Below, in pieces: positions 26,277-34,974 of a DNA stretch of 64,000 nucleotides. This stretch comes from Lysobacterales bacterium. Its GTDB lineage: Bacteria; Pseudomonadota; Gammaproteobacteria; Xanthomonadales; UBA2363. The stretch covers positions 147,604 to 211,603 of the forward strand of contig JAHCAT010000007.1 of NCBI GenBank assembly GCA_019634735.1, read 5' to 3'. How positions within the stretch are numbered: position 1 is the stretch's first letter; each line of letters opens with the position of its first letter. A model generated the notes under the pieces. That model made no database searches. It had not been told where the DNA came from and worked only from the letters and a program-made list of their open reading frames with translations. Position numbers and translations under genes: made by a program.

Positions 26277-26297
26277 TGAGGGGTGCTAATCCCCTCA
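26277..26297 (+). promoter_or_regulatory. Hairpin in the leader of the ATPase-TOPRIM gene
   Basis: A perfect seven-base-pair inverted repeat TGAGGGG / CCCCTCA with a seven-base loop, 80 bases before the gene at 26378. It could be a leader hairpin or operator. A GATAAT sequence at 26215-26220 is a possible -10. The whole 26165-26377 stretch is much less GC-rich than the rest. Confidence 0.35.
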
Positions 26298-26377
26298 GGG
26301 CCAGCCGTCAGAGGGTTTCAGGATTGGTCGTCTTCCTGACGTCTTTCGGTTCGGCCGATAAGTGGAGTGGCTGAAAA

Positions 26378-28066
26378 ATGAATGGCGCATTGTTAAATGG
26401 ACTCTTCCTGGAGAACTTTCGTGGAATTGGCGATGCTGGCGTTAGAGTGTCTCCCCTTAACAAGATGAGTTTTTTTGTCGGCCCAAACAATTCCGGAAAG
26501 TCCACCGTACTGCATTTCCTATTTAAGTACCTTTCTCGAGCATTGGCCCAGCACCATTCATTTGAAATCTCAAAAGAGGATATCCCGCTGGGCAAGGAGG
26601 CTGCGAACTTTCGATTTGGCATTGGCGTTCCGCCCAGTCAAATTGCATCGGGCACTCCAAATGCAGATATTCATGCCCTTCTGGAAAAACTGGCTCCAGA
26701 TGGCCTAATTTGGGTAAGACCAGCGCAGGCAAGAAATCAGGTTGAGCTTCTTGACTACAACATTGAATCTGCAATACCACTTCTGCAGCCTGCTCAGTGG
26801 AGGAATCTGTGGAGTGGTCTAACCGGTAATTATCACAGCGGCGCGATTGCGGATTGGGTGTCGGGCTCTATCAGGCTCATCTTAGCAAAATTCAATTGGT
26901 CGGTCCCAAAGGTGCGGCTGATTCCGGCCATTAGGCAAATATCATCGGGCGACGGCTTGCAGGACTGCTCCGGAGCCGGGCTGATAGATGAGTTGGCAAA
27001 GCTTCAGGGGCCGGACTACCACGAACAATCATTTCGTGTTAAATATAAAGCCATTGAGGATTTTGTGCGGTCGGTTACAGGTCATAGTGATGCGACAATT
27101 GAGATTCCCTATTCGAAGGCCCATGTTTTGGTGAAAATAAATGGGAAAGTCCTTCCTCTGGCTTCCTTGGGTACCGGAATCCATGAAGTGGTTATGCTTG
27201 CTGCTTTTTGCACCCTCTATGAGAGGGAGATAATATGTTTGGAGGAGCCAGAGATTCACTTGCACCCTCTTTTGCAGCGCAAGTTGATCCGATATTTGGC
27301 CAGAGAAACCTCAAATCAATATGTTATTGCCACTCACTCGGCGGCTATACTTGATTCGGTATCAGCCACTGTATTTTCCGTGTCACAGATAGATGGGGAT
27401 ACCTCCATACGTTTGGCGTCAACATCTGGTGAGCGTTTTGAGATTTGCAGGGCACTTGGCTATCAGGCGTCCGACCTTCTTCAGTGCAACGCTGTGGTCT
27501 GGGTCGAGGGGCAATCGGATCGAATATACGTGTTGCACTGGATTTTAGCAATTGCTCCCGATCTTGTTGAGGGGGTTGATTTTTCCATTATGTTCTATGG
27601 GGGGCGCTTGCTATCCCATCTTTCAGCTCAAGACGAAGAGGTTTCGGAGTTCATATCTTTGAGGCGTTTGAATAGGCATGTTGCATTGATTATGGATAGT
27701 GACAAGAGGAGCGCACGATCTCGGTTAAACAGTACCAAGCGACGGGTCATAAATGAATTGAGTGATGGCTTTATTTGGGTGACGGCGGGGCGGGAGATTG
27801 AAAACTACATCTCAACAGATGGGCTTTTGGCGGTGTTTCGAGAGGTGCAAAAGGACGCTGTAGATGCAACGGCGCCCCCTGGGCCTTATGACAGGGCGCT
27901 AAAATATGAGAATAGTCAAGGAAGGGAGCTGATTGCTGATAAGGTCAAATTTGCAAGGGCATTGGTTCGAAGAGAGCCTGATCTATCGGTACTGGATTTG
28001 CGAAAAAAGGTGGAGAGTTTGGTTAGGTTTATCAGGTCCGCGTCAATGCACCGTCTGGACAGGTGA
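26378..28066 (+). CDS. ABC-type ATPase fused to TOPRIM nuclease domain (OLD-like, probable phage defence)
   Basis: A 562-residue protein. N-terminal ATPase: Walker A GPNNSGKST (35-43), signature-like LASLGTGIHEV, Walker B IICLEEPEIHLHP (about 285) and H-loop YVIATHSA. From about residue 370 a TOPRIM domain has the catalytic Glu in VVWVEGQSDRIYV and the Asp pair in LIMDSDKRS (about 440), then FIWVTAGREIENYIS. This order defines OLD-family nucleases and resembles a fusion of the AriA and AriB components of PARIS. No UvrD-like helicase follows, so it is not a Gabija pair. Codon use and GC content differ sharply from all neighbours, which indicates recent horizontal acquisition. Defence is inferred, not shown. 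Confidence 0.88.
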   Translation: MNGALLNGLFLENFRGIGDAGVRVSPLNKMSFFVGPNNSGKSTVLHFLFKYLSRALAQHHSFEISKEDIPLGKEAANFRFGIGVPPSQIASGTPNADIHALLEKLAPDGLIWVRPAQARNQVELLDYNIESAIPLLQPAQWRNLWSGLTGNYHSGAIADWVSGSIRLILAKFNWSVPKVRLIPAIRQISSGDGLQDCSGAGLIDELAKLQGPDYHEQSFRVKYKAIEDFVRSVTGHSDATIEIPYSKAHVLVKINGKVLPLASLGTGIHEVVMLAAFCTLYEREIICLEEPEIHLHPLLQRKLIRYLARETSNQYVIATHSAAILDSVSATVFSVSQIDGDTSIRLASTSGERFEICRALGYQASDLLQCNAVVWVEGQSDRIYVLHWILAIAPDLVEGVDFSIMFYGGRLLSHLSAQDEEVSEFISLRRLNRHVALIMDSDKRSARSRLNSTKRRVINELSDGFIWVTAGREIENYISTDGLLAVFREVQKDAVDATAPPGPYDRALKYENSQGRELIADKVKFARALVRREPDLSVLDLRKKVESLVRFIRSASMHRLDR

Positions 28067-28106
28067 AAGACTGGGCGACTGAGGCTGAAGACTTTGATGG
28101 TACGTA

Positions 28107-28137
28107 CTTGCGACACCATCTGACATTCTGTCGCAAG
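28107..28137. terminator. Inverted repeat downstream of the ATPase-TOPRIM gene
   Basis: A perfect nine-base-pair inverted repeat CTTGCGACA / TGTCGCAAG separated by 13 bases, 40 bases after the stop. No T-run follows. It lies at the right edge of the low-GC segment, so it could be a terminator or a trace of the insertion boundary. Confidence 0.45.
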
Positions 28138-28252
28138 ACTGATGCTGCTCAGGTCATCGTTCGTTGTTGGTGAGCCACCGGCCGCACTTTTGGCGCCATC
28201 CACCGGTGAACCCGGGCGACGTCCGTCCGGGCCGCCCTGCCGGAGCGCCGCC

Positions 28253-29686
28253 ATGGTCCTGTCCCGCCTCCTCGTCCCTGTCCTCGTCCTGCTCGGCCTG
28301 GGCGCCACCGCCCAGGCGCGGCCGCTGTTCGTCGACGGCTTCGATCCGCCGGCGATCGCGCCGCTGTTCCCGCCCCAGGGCAACAGCTTCGCCCTGCCAC
28401 CGGGACCGACCGTCGACCGTCTGGTCTGGCTGATGGGCGAACTGGCGGCCGGCCAGACCACCACGCCGGCCGAGGTCGAGGCCAATTTCGATCCCGCCTG
28501 GCTGGCCCAGACCAACGTCGCCCAGACCCAGGCCTTCATCCAGTCCCTGCGCACCAGCTGGCCGGATGCCGTGATCCGCGACGTGGTCATGGTCACGCCG
28601 GTGCGCGCGACCGTGGTGATCTCCTCGCCGGGCGGTGCGCTGCCCTGGGGCTTCATGAACATCGGCGCCCGCTACAGCGGCGAACGCAAGATCGTGCTGT
28701 TCGGCGTCAGCAACTATGGCGGCAGCGTGATCTATCCGGCCGACCGCACCCTGACGCTGCCGCAGGCCGCCGACCGCTTCGCAACCCTGTCGCCGGGCCA
28801 CGGCCTGCTGGTCGGCCGGATCGGCGCCAACGGCCAGTGCACGGCGCTGGCCGAACGCAATGCCCAGGTGCCGCGTGCCACCGCCTCGGTGTTCAAGATC
28901 TTCTCGTTGGGCGCGGTCGGCCGAATGATCGCCGACGGCCCCCTGTCCGCGGCCGAACCGATGGCCCTGACCCAGGCCCTGCTCGCGCCGGGCGGCACCA
29001 TCAACAGCGAGCCGCTGGGGACGGTGTTCACGGTCGGCGAGATTGCGACCATGATGATGGGCATCAGCGACAACACCGCCACCGACCACCTGCACGCCCG
29101 GGTGGGCAGGACGCGCATGAACCAGTCCGCGACCTGGATGGGCATGGCGCAACCGACGCTGATCACCCCCTTCCTCAACATCAGCGAGCAGTTCCATGTG
29201 TTCCGCTCGTTCGCCTATGCCACCGCGCTGTCCTACGTGAACGGCACGGAGCCGTTCCAGGAGCAGTTCCTGGTCCAGCAGATCGAGCCGCTGGGCCGTT
29301 TCGTGTCCGGGCCGTTCTTCCACGCCGACCTGCTGACCGCCGGCACCTGGCAGGCCACCGCCTTCGATGTCTGCAGGGCGTTCGGAGCGTTGCGCCTGCT
29401 GCCCAAGGGCTCGGAAGCGATGACCACGGTCGACGCCGCCCTGGGGGCCGGCGTCGCCCAGCCAGACGTGCGCGGCGACTTCCAGCGGGTCTGGTACAAG
29501 GGCGGCAGCCTGGCGCAGTTCGCGGGCCAGTTCCACGTGCTGAACCATGTCTGGATGTTGGAGGATGGTGGCGCCGATGCCTACGTGGTGATCGCGCTGT
29601 CCAACGACCCGGGTGGCGCCATCGACCCGTTCGCGGTGCAGTCGGTCACCGGACGCCTGCTGGAGCTGGTCGCCGAGCGGCCCTGA
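28253..29686 (+). CDS. Exported class A beta-lactamase-like serine hydrolase
   Basis: 477 residues with signal peptide MVLSRLLVPVLVLLGLGATAQA. The mature N-terminus starts RPLFVDGFDPP, a version of the motif found at the C-terminus of other secreted proteins here. The C-terminal 300 residues have the penicillin-recognising fold: SVFK (Ser-x-x-Lys nucleophile), ISDNTA (SDN loop) and YKGGS (the KTG equivalent). An additional N-terminal domain of about 150 residues precedes it. The family includes beta-lactamases, but the extra domain and altered KGG make a peptidase or esterase role equally possible. A hairpin follows the stop. Confidence 0.75.
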   Translation: MVLSRLLVPVLVLLGLGATAQARPLFVDGFDPPAIAPLFPPQGNSFALPPGPTVDRLVWLMGELAAGQTTTPAEVEANFDPAWLAQTNVAQTQAFIQSLRTSWPDAVIRDVVMVTPVRATVVISSPGGALPWGFMNIGARYSGERKIVLFGVSNYGGSVIYPADRTLTLPQAADRFATLSPGHGLLVGRIGANGQCTALAERNAQVPRATASVFKIFSLGAVGRMIADGPLSAAEPMALTQALLAPGGTINSEPLGTVFTVGEIATMMMGISDNTATDHLHARVGRTRMNQSATWMGMAQPTLITPFLNISEQFHVFRSFAYATALSYVNGTEPFQEQFLVQQIEPLGRFVSGPFFHADLLTAGTWQATAFDVCRAFGALRLLPKGSEAMTTVDAALGAGVAQPDVRGDFQRVWYKGGSLAQFAGQFHVLNHVWMLEDGGADAYVVIALSNDPGGAIDPFAVQSVTGRLLELVAERP

Positions 29687-29703
29687 TCGCGGCACCGGCG
29701 TGC

Positions 29704-29731
29704 GCGGTCCGGGGGCGCGGCCCCCGACCGC
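29704..29731 (+). terminator. GC-rich hairpin after the beta-lactamase-like gene
   Basis: GCGGTC and GGGGG pair with CCCCC and GACCGC around a five-base loop, with one bulged C at 29710; eleven base pairs in total. No T-run. It lies 18 bases after the stop. Confidence 0.45.
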
Positions 29732-29847
29732 TTCCCGGGCCGGGGCAGGGCACCGGCCGTCCGGCCTGGCCGAAACCCTGCCGATGCCGCGGCAGGCTCG
29801 GCGCGGCAGCCGCGGAATACGTCGGGCCGGGGTCGAAGACCCTGCGC

Positions 29848-29853
29848 TATCAT
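29848..29853 (+). promoter_or_regulatory. Possible -10 element of the rfb operon
   Basis: TATCAT matches the -10 consensus at five of six positions. Its last three bases overlap the upstream ATG 29852, so if it is used, translation of rfbB must begin further downstream. The -35 region is weak. Confidence 0.45.
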
Positions 29854-29905
29854 GCCGGTCCCGCCGCGCAGCGCCCTGCGCGCGGCGCCCTTCACGGAGG
29901 CGGCA

Positions 29906-30973
29906 TTGGAGAGCAGGACCTTGCTGGTGACCGGCGGCGCCGGCTTCATCGGCGGCAATTTCGTGCTGGACATGCTGGCCCGGCACCGCGACCTGCGCAT
30001 CGTCAACCTGGATGCGCTGACCTACGCCGGCAACCTGGACACCCTGGCGCCCCTGGCGGACGACGCGCGGCACCGCTTCGTGCACGGCGATATCGGCGAC
30101 GGGGAGCTGGTCGCCCGCCTGCTCGCCGAACACCGGCCCCAGGCGATCGTCAACTTCGCCGCGGAAAGCCACGTCGACCGCTCGATCGACGGGCCGGCGG
30201 CCTTCGTGCAGACCAACGTGGTCGGCACGCTTTCCCTGCTCGAGCGGGCACGCGACCACTGGCGCGGCCTCGAGCAGGACCAGCGGGACCGCTTCCGCTT
30301 CCTGCATGTCTCCACCGACGAGGTCTACGGATCGCTGGGCGAAACCGGCAAGTTCACCGAGACCACGCCGTATGCGCCGAACTCGCCGTACTCGGCCAGC
30401 AAGGCCGCCAGCGACCACCTGGTGCGCGCCTTCCACCACACCTACGGCCTGCCGGTGCTGACCACCAACTGCTCGAACAACTACGGCCCCTACCAGTTCC
30501 CCGAGAAGCTGATCCCGCTGGTCATCCAGAAGGCCCTGGCCGGCGCCGACCTGCCGGTCTACGGCGACGGCCGCAACGTGCGCGACTGGCTGTACGTGGT
30601 CGATCACTGCCGCGCCATCGAGGCGGTGCTGGCGCGCGGGCGCCCGGGCGAGGTCTACAACGTCGGCGGCGACGCCGAGCGCGAGAACATCCAGGTGGTT
30701 CGCACCCTGTGCGCCCTGCTCGACGCGCGCCGGCCGCGCGTCGACGGGCAGGGCTACGCCAGCCAGATCACCTTCGTCGGCGACCGCCCGGGACACGACC
30801 GCCGCTACGCCATCGATTCGGGCAAGCTGCAGGCCGAGCTGGGCTGGCGGCCGGCCGAGACGTTCGAGTCGGGTATCGCCCGCACCGTCGACTGGTACCT
30901 GGCCAACCAGGCCTGGTGCCAGCGCGTCCAGGACGGCAGCTACCTCGGCGAACGCCTCGGCACGGCGGCCTGA
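29906..30973 (+). CDS. rfbB: dTDP-glucose 4,6-dehydratase
   Basis: Second step of dTDP-L-rhamnose synthesis. The product has the NAD-binding [23 protein letters not shown], the catalytic Tyr and Lys in YSASKAA, and [15 protein letters not shown] favour TTG 29906 because CACGGAGG ends five bases before it, the product then starts at the Rossmann strand (355 residues), and ATG 29852 lies in a likely -10 element. First gene of rfbBACD-manC. Confidence 0.95.
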   Translation: MESRTLLVTGGAGFIGGNFVLDMLARHRDLRIVNLDALTYAGNLDTLAPLADDARHRFVHGDIGDGELVARLLAEHRPQAIVNFAAESHVDRSIDGPAAFVQTNVVGTLSLLERARDHWRGLEQDQRDRFRFLHVSTDEVYGSLGETGKFTETTPYAPNSPYSASKAASDHLVRAFHHTYGLPVLTTNCSNNYGPYQFPEKLIPLVIQKALAGADLPVYGDGRNVRDWLYVVDHCRAIEAVLARGRPGEVYNVGGDAERENIQVVRTLCALLDARRPRVDGQGYASQITFVGDRPGHDRRYAIDSGKLQAELGWRPAETFESGIARTVDWYLANQAWCQRVQDGSYLGERLGTAA

Positions 30974-30994
30974 TCCACTTCTGCAGGAACCGCG

Positions 30995-31882
30995 ATGAGC
31001 ATCAGCAAGGGCATCATCCTGGCCGGCGGCTCCGGCACCCGGCTGTATCCGTTGACCCAGGTGATCAGCAAGCAGCTGCTGCCGGTCTACGACAAGCCGA
31101 TGATCTATTACCCGCTCAGCACCCTGATGCTGGCGGGCATCCGCGAGGTGCTGATCATCACCACCCCGCACGAACAGCCGCTGTTCCGGGCGCTGCTCGG
31201 CGACGGCTCGCAGTGGGGCATGACCCTGCGCTACGCCGTGCAGCCTTCGCCGGACGGCCTGGCGCAGGCCTTCCTGATCGGCCGGGAGTTCCTGGCCGGG
31301 CAGCCCTCCTGCCTGATCCTGGGCGACAACATCTTCCACGGCCACGGCCTGGTCGAGGTGCTGCGCCGGGCGGCGGCGCAGCCCGCCGGCGCCACGGTGT
31401 TCGGCTACTGGGTCAGCGATCCGCACCGCTACGGCGTCGCCGAATTCCACGCCGACGGCCGGGTGCTCAGCCTGGAGGAAAAGCCCGCGCAGCCGCGTTC
31501 CAACTACGCGGTCACCGGCCTGTACTTCTACGACGGCCGGGCCAGCGAGTTCGCCGCCGGCTTGGCGCCCAGCCCGCGCGGCGAGCTGGAGATCACCGAC
31601 CTCAACCGCCGCTACCTCGAGGACGGTTCGCTGCGCTGCGAGCGACTGGGCCGCGGCTATGCCTGGCTGGACACCGGCACCCACGAATCGCTGCTGCAGG
31701 CCGCCGACTTCATCGAGACCCTCGAACAGCGCCAGGGCCTGAAGATCGCCTGCCCGGAGGAGATCGCCTTCCAGCAGGGCTGGATCGACGCCGACCGGGT
31801 GCGCGAACTGGCTGCGCCGCTGGCCAAGAACGGCTATGGCCAGTACCTGCTGGCCATGCTGGAACAGGAGAACCGGCCGTGA
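30995..31882 (+). CDS. rfbA: Glucose-1-phosphate thymidylyltransferase
   Basis: Makes dTDP-glucose from glucose-1-phosphate and dTTP. Its 295 residues include the nucleotidyltransferase signature [16 protein letters not shown], metal-binding LGDNIFHG and [15 protein letters not shown] precedes ATG 30995. The TGA overlaps the GTG of rfbC. Confidence 0.96.
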   Translation: MSISKGIILAGGSGTRLYPLTQVISKQLLPVYDKPMIYYPLSTLMLAGIREVLIITTPHEQPLFRALLGDGSQWGMTLRYAVQPSPDGLAQAFLIGREFLAGQPSCLILGDNIFHGHGLVEVLRRAAAQPAGATVFGYWVSDPHRYGVAEFHADGRVLSLEEKPAQPRSNYAVTGLYFYDGRASEFAAGLAPSPRGELEITDLNRRYLEDGSLRCERLGRGYAWLDTGTHESLLQAADFIETLEQRQGLKIACPEEIAFQQGWIDADRVRELAAPLAKNGYGQYLLAMLEQENRP

Positions 31883-32457
31883 ACTTCATCGGCACCGAGC
31901 TGCCCGGCGTGGTGATCGTCGAGCCGAAGGTGTTCGGCGACGAGCGCGGCTACTTCTTCGAGAGCTTCCACAAGGCACGCTTCGCCGAGCATGGCCTGGC
32001 CATCGACATCGTGCAGAGCAACGTCTCGCGTTCGGCGCGCGGCGTGCTGCGCGGCCTGCACTACCAGTGGCCGAACCCGCAGGGCAAGCTGGTCCAGGTG
32101 CTGGAAGGCGAGGTCTTCGATGTCGCCGTCGACATCCGGCGCGGCTCGCCGACCTTCGGGCGCTGGACCGCCTGCGTGCTTTCGGCGGAGAACCGGCGCC
32201 TGTTCTGGATTCCCGAAGGCTTCGCACACGGCTTCGCGGTGACCTCCGAGCATGCGCTGTTCTGCTACCACTGCACCGCCGCCTACGACCCGGCCGCCGA
32301 CGCCAACCTGGCCTGGAACGACGCCGCGCTGGCGATCGACTGGCCGGTCGCGCAGCCGCAGCTGTCGGCCAAGGACGCCGCGGCGCCGTTGCTGGCCGAC
32401 ATCCCGCTGCACCGGCTGCCGGCCCTGTCCGGCACGGACCCGGACCCGCTGCCTTGA
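31879..32457 (+). CDS. rfbC: dTDP-4-dehydrorhamnose 3,5-epimerase
   Basis: Third step of dTDP-rhamnose synthesis. A 192-residue cupin with the catalytic His in [19 protein letters not shown], and [10 protein letters not shown]. It starts at GTG 31879 overlapping the rfbA stop, and ends in TGA overlapping the TTG of rfbD. Slightly longer than the usual 183 residues because of a C-terminal tail. Confidence 0.95.
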   Translation: MNFIGTELPGVVIVEPKVFGDERGYFFESFHKARFAEHGLAIDIVQSNVSRSARGVLRGLHYQWPNPQGKLVQVLEGEVFDVAVDIRRGSPTFGRWTACVLSAENRRLFWIPEGFAHGFAVTSEHALFCYHCTAAYDPAADANLAWNDAALAIDWPVAQPQLSAKDAAAPLLADIPLHRLPALSGTDPDPLP

Positions 32458-33383
32458 GCCGCATCCTGGTCCTGGGCGGCAACGGCCAGGTCGGCTTCGA
32501 GCTGCTCGGCCAGCTCGCCGCCTCGGGCCCGGTGACAGCAGCGACGCGCGACGGCACCTTGCCGGGCGGCATCGCCTGCGCCCGCTGCGACCTCGCGGTC
32601 GAGGGCGAAGCGGCGGCGCTGATCGCGCGGGAGCGGCCGACCGTGGTCGTCAACGCCGCCGCCTACACGGCAGTCGACCGCGCCGAGGACGAGCCCGAGC
32701 TGGCCCTGCGCGTCAACGGCCTGGCCCTGGCCGAGATCGGCGTCGCCGCGCGCGCGGTGGGCGCGGCGGTGGTCCACTACTCGACCGACTACGTTTTTCC
32801 CGGCGATGCCGGCCGTCCATGCCGGGAAGAGGACGCCACTGGCCCTCGCAGCGCCTATGGCGAGAGCAAACTGGCGGGCGAACGCGCCCTGGCCGACAGT
32901 GGCGCCGACCACCTGGTGCTGCGCACCGCCTGGGTCTACGGCGCGCGCGGCCACAATTTCCTGCGCACCATGTTGCGCCTGGGCGCCGAGCGCGACGAAC
33001 TGCGCGTGGTCGACGATCAGCACGGCGCGCCGACGCCGGCGGCGCTGATCGCGGCTGCCACCGTGCGCCTGATCGAGGCCTGGGCGACCGGCGACCGCGA
33101 AGCCCGCGCCGCGCGTTCGGGCATCTACCACCTGGCCAGCGCCGGCGACACCACCTGGTGCCGGTTCGCGCGGGCGATCTTCGGGCGCGTCGTGGCGGCG
33201 GGGCTGCTGACCCGGGCACCGCAGGTGGCGGCGATCGCCAGTCACGAGTTTCCCGCGCGGGCGGTCCGGCCTGCCTATTCGGTGCTCGACACCGCGCGCC
33301 TGCGCGACGTCTTCGGCATCGACCTGCCGGGCTGGGAAGCCGGACTCGACCGGGTCGTCTCGGAACTGGCGGCGCGCGCATGA
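32454..33383 (+). CDS. rfbD: dTDP-4-dehydrorhamnose reductase
   Basis: Final step of dTDP-L-rhamnose synthesis, an NADPH-dependent reductase. The 309-residue product starts at the Rossmann motif RILVLGGNGQVG and has YSTDYVFPG and the catalytic YGESK. Its start is TTG 32454 in a TTGA overlap with rfbC; no ATG precedes the nucleotide-binding glycine loop. Rhamnose is used in lipopolysaccharide or exopolysaccharide. Confidence 0.94.
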   Translation: MSRILVLGGNGQVGFELLGQLAASGPVTAATRDGTLPGGIACARCDLAVEGEAAALIARERPTVVVNAAAYTAVDRAEDEPELALRVNGLALAEIGVAARAVGAAVVHYSTDYVFPGDAGRPCREEDATGPRSAYGESKLAGERALADSGADHLVLRTAWVYGARGHNFLRTMLRLGAERDELRVVDDQHGAPTPAALIAAATVRLIEAWATGDREARAARSGIYHLASAGDTTWCRFARAIFGRVVAAGLLTRAPQVAAIASHEFPARAVRPAYSVLDTARLRDVFGIDLPGWEAGLDRVVSELAARA

Positions 33384-33438
33384 GTCGCCGGATGGCGATC
33401 GCCGTCGCCGGGTCCGGCCCGGATCATGGAGGTGTTCC

Positions 33439-34863
33439 ATGCTGATCCCGGTGATCCTCTCCGGCGGCGCCGGCACCCGCCTTTGGCCGGTGTCGCGTCA
33501 GGCCTTTCCCAAGCCGTTCATGGCCCTGGGCGGCGGCGACAGCCTGCTGGCGCGCACCCTGCAGCGCGCCGTGGCGGTTGCCGAAGCCGGCGCGCCGGTG
33601 CTGACGGTGACCAACCGCGATCACTATTTTCTGACCCGCGACGCGTATGCCGCGCAATCCAGCGCCGCCGGCCGACGCTTGCCCTTCCTGCTGGAGCCCG
33701 CCGGCCGCAACACCGCACCGGCGGTGCTGGCGGCGGCGCTGCTGCTGGAACGCAGCCACGGAGGAGCGGCGACCCTGCTGGTGCTGCCGGCCGACCACCT
33801 GATCGCCGATCTGGACGGCTTCCGCCGTTCGGTTGCGGCGGCCGTGCACCTGGCGGATGACGGCTGGCTGGTCACCTTCGGCATCCCGCCACGGCACCCG
33901 GAAACCGGCTACGGCTACATCCGGCGGGGCCAGCCGCTGGGCGGGGAGGGTTTCGAGGTCGCCGCCTTCGTCGAAAAGCCCGACCTGCCGACCGCCCGTG
34001 CCTACCTGGCCGAAGGCGGCTACGACTGGAACTCCGGGATGTTCTGCTTCCGCATCGATGCCGTGCTGGCGCAGGCGGCGAAGGTCGCGCCGGACCTGCT
34101 CGAGGCGGTGCGCGGCTGCCTGGCCGACCTGCCCGATGACGCGGCGCCGGCCGAGCTGCCGGCAGAGCACTTCGCGCAGGTTCCCGACATCTCGATCGAC
34201 TACGCAATCATGGAGAAGGCGGACCGGGTCGCCGTCGTGCCCGGCGAGTTCGACTGGAACGACATCGGTTCCTGGAAGGCGGTCAGCGAGCTCGGCGAGG
34301 CCGACGCCCAGGGCAACCGCGTGCAGGGCAGAGCGATCCTGGTCGACGCCAGCGACTGCTTCATCCAGGGCGGCGAGCGCCTGGTCGCGGCGGTCGGCGT
34401 GCGGGGGCTGGTGGTGGTCGACACCGGCGATGCCGTGCTGGTCTCCGATCGCGAGCACGCCCAGCAGGTCAAGCAGGTGGTCGAGCAGTTGCGCGGCCAG
34501 CGCGACGAGGTCGCGGTCGTGCACCGCACCGTGCACCGGCCCTGGGGCAGCTACACCGTTCTCGAGGACGCGCCCGACTGCAAGGTCAAGCGCCTGGTCG
34601 TGCGGCCGGGTCAGGTGCTGTCGCTGCAGATGCACCACCGGCGCAGCGAGCACTGGACGGTAGTCGAAGGCACCGCCCGGGTGCGCGTCGGCGAACGCGA
34701 GTTCCTGCTCCAGCGCAACGAGTCCACATTCATCCCGATGGGCACCCTGCACCGTCTGGAAAACCCGACCGACCGCGACATCGCCCTCATCGAGGTGCAG
34801 TGCGGCGACTACTTCGGCGAGGACGACATCGTCCGCCTCGAGGACGTCTACGGCCGTCGTTGA
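33439..34863 (+). CDS. manC: Mannose-1-phosphate guanylyltransferase/mannose-6-phosphate isomerase
   Basis: A bifunctional 474-residue enzyme (ManC, XanB, AlgA type) making GDP-mannose. The N-terminal transferase has LSGGAGTRLWPVSR, LLVLPADHLI, and AFVEKP. The C-terminal type II isomerase cupin (from about residue 360) has RPWGSYTVLED and LSLQMHHRRSEHW. GGAGG lies just before ATG 33439. It follows rfbD by 55 bases, an arrangement like the Xanthomonas rfb-xan region. Confidence 0.95.
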   Translation: MLIPVILSGGAGTRLWPVSRQAFPKPFMALGGGDSLLARTLQRAVAVAEAGAPVLTVTNRDHYFLTRDAYAAQSSAAGRRLPFLLEPAGRNTAPAVLAAALLLERSHGGAATLLVLPADHLIADLDGFRRSVAAAVHLADDGWLVTFGIPPRHPETGYGYIRRGQPLGGEGFEVAAFVEKPDLPTARAYLAEGGYDWNSGMFCFRIDAVLAQAAKVAPDLLEAVRGCLADLPDDAAPAELPAEHFAQVPDISIDYAIMEKADRVAVVPGEFDWNDIGSWKAVSELGEADAQGNRVQGRAILVDASDCFIQGGERLVAAVGVRGLVVVDTGDAVLVSDREHAQQVKQVVEQLRGQRDEVAVVHRTVHRPWGSYTVLEDAPDCKVKRLVVRPGQVLSLQMHHRRSEHWTVVEGTARVRVGEREFLLQRNESTFIPMGTLHRLENPTDRDIALIEVQCGDYFGEDDIVRLEDVYGRR

Positions 34864-34974
34864 GGTCCCGCGGGTCCCGGCGTCCGCCCTTGTCGCATAG
34901 CCGTCCCGGTGCCCTTGTCAACTCCGCGGCAATGCGGCAAGGTTCGCGGCGATACCGGCCCGGAGCGCTGAGCG

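Noticed and set aside
26378..28066. Assignment as GajA of a Gabija system
   Set aside because: No UvrD-like GajB gene follows; the next gene is a secreted hydrolase with host-like composition.
29852..29905. ATG 29852 as start of rfbB
   Set aside because: It lies within a likely -10 element and adds 18 residues with no match to the family, while TTG 29906 has a strong ribosome binding site at the right spacing.
28154..31684. Very long open frame (1176 codons) on the minus strand
   Set aside because: Antisense shadow of the beta-lactamase-like gene and rfbB/rfbA; GC-rich DNA gives long open frames opposite real genes, and the product has no recognisable domain.
28837..32457. 1206-codon plus-strand frame covering several genes
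   Set aside because: Only its last part is rfbC; the rest is out of frame with the hydrolase, rfbB and rfbA, all of which have strong family motifs.
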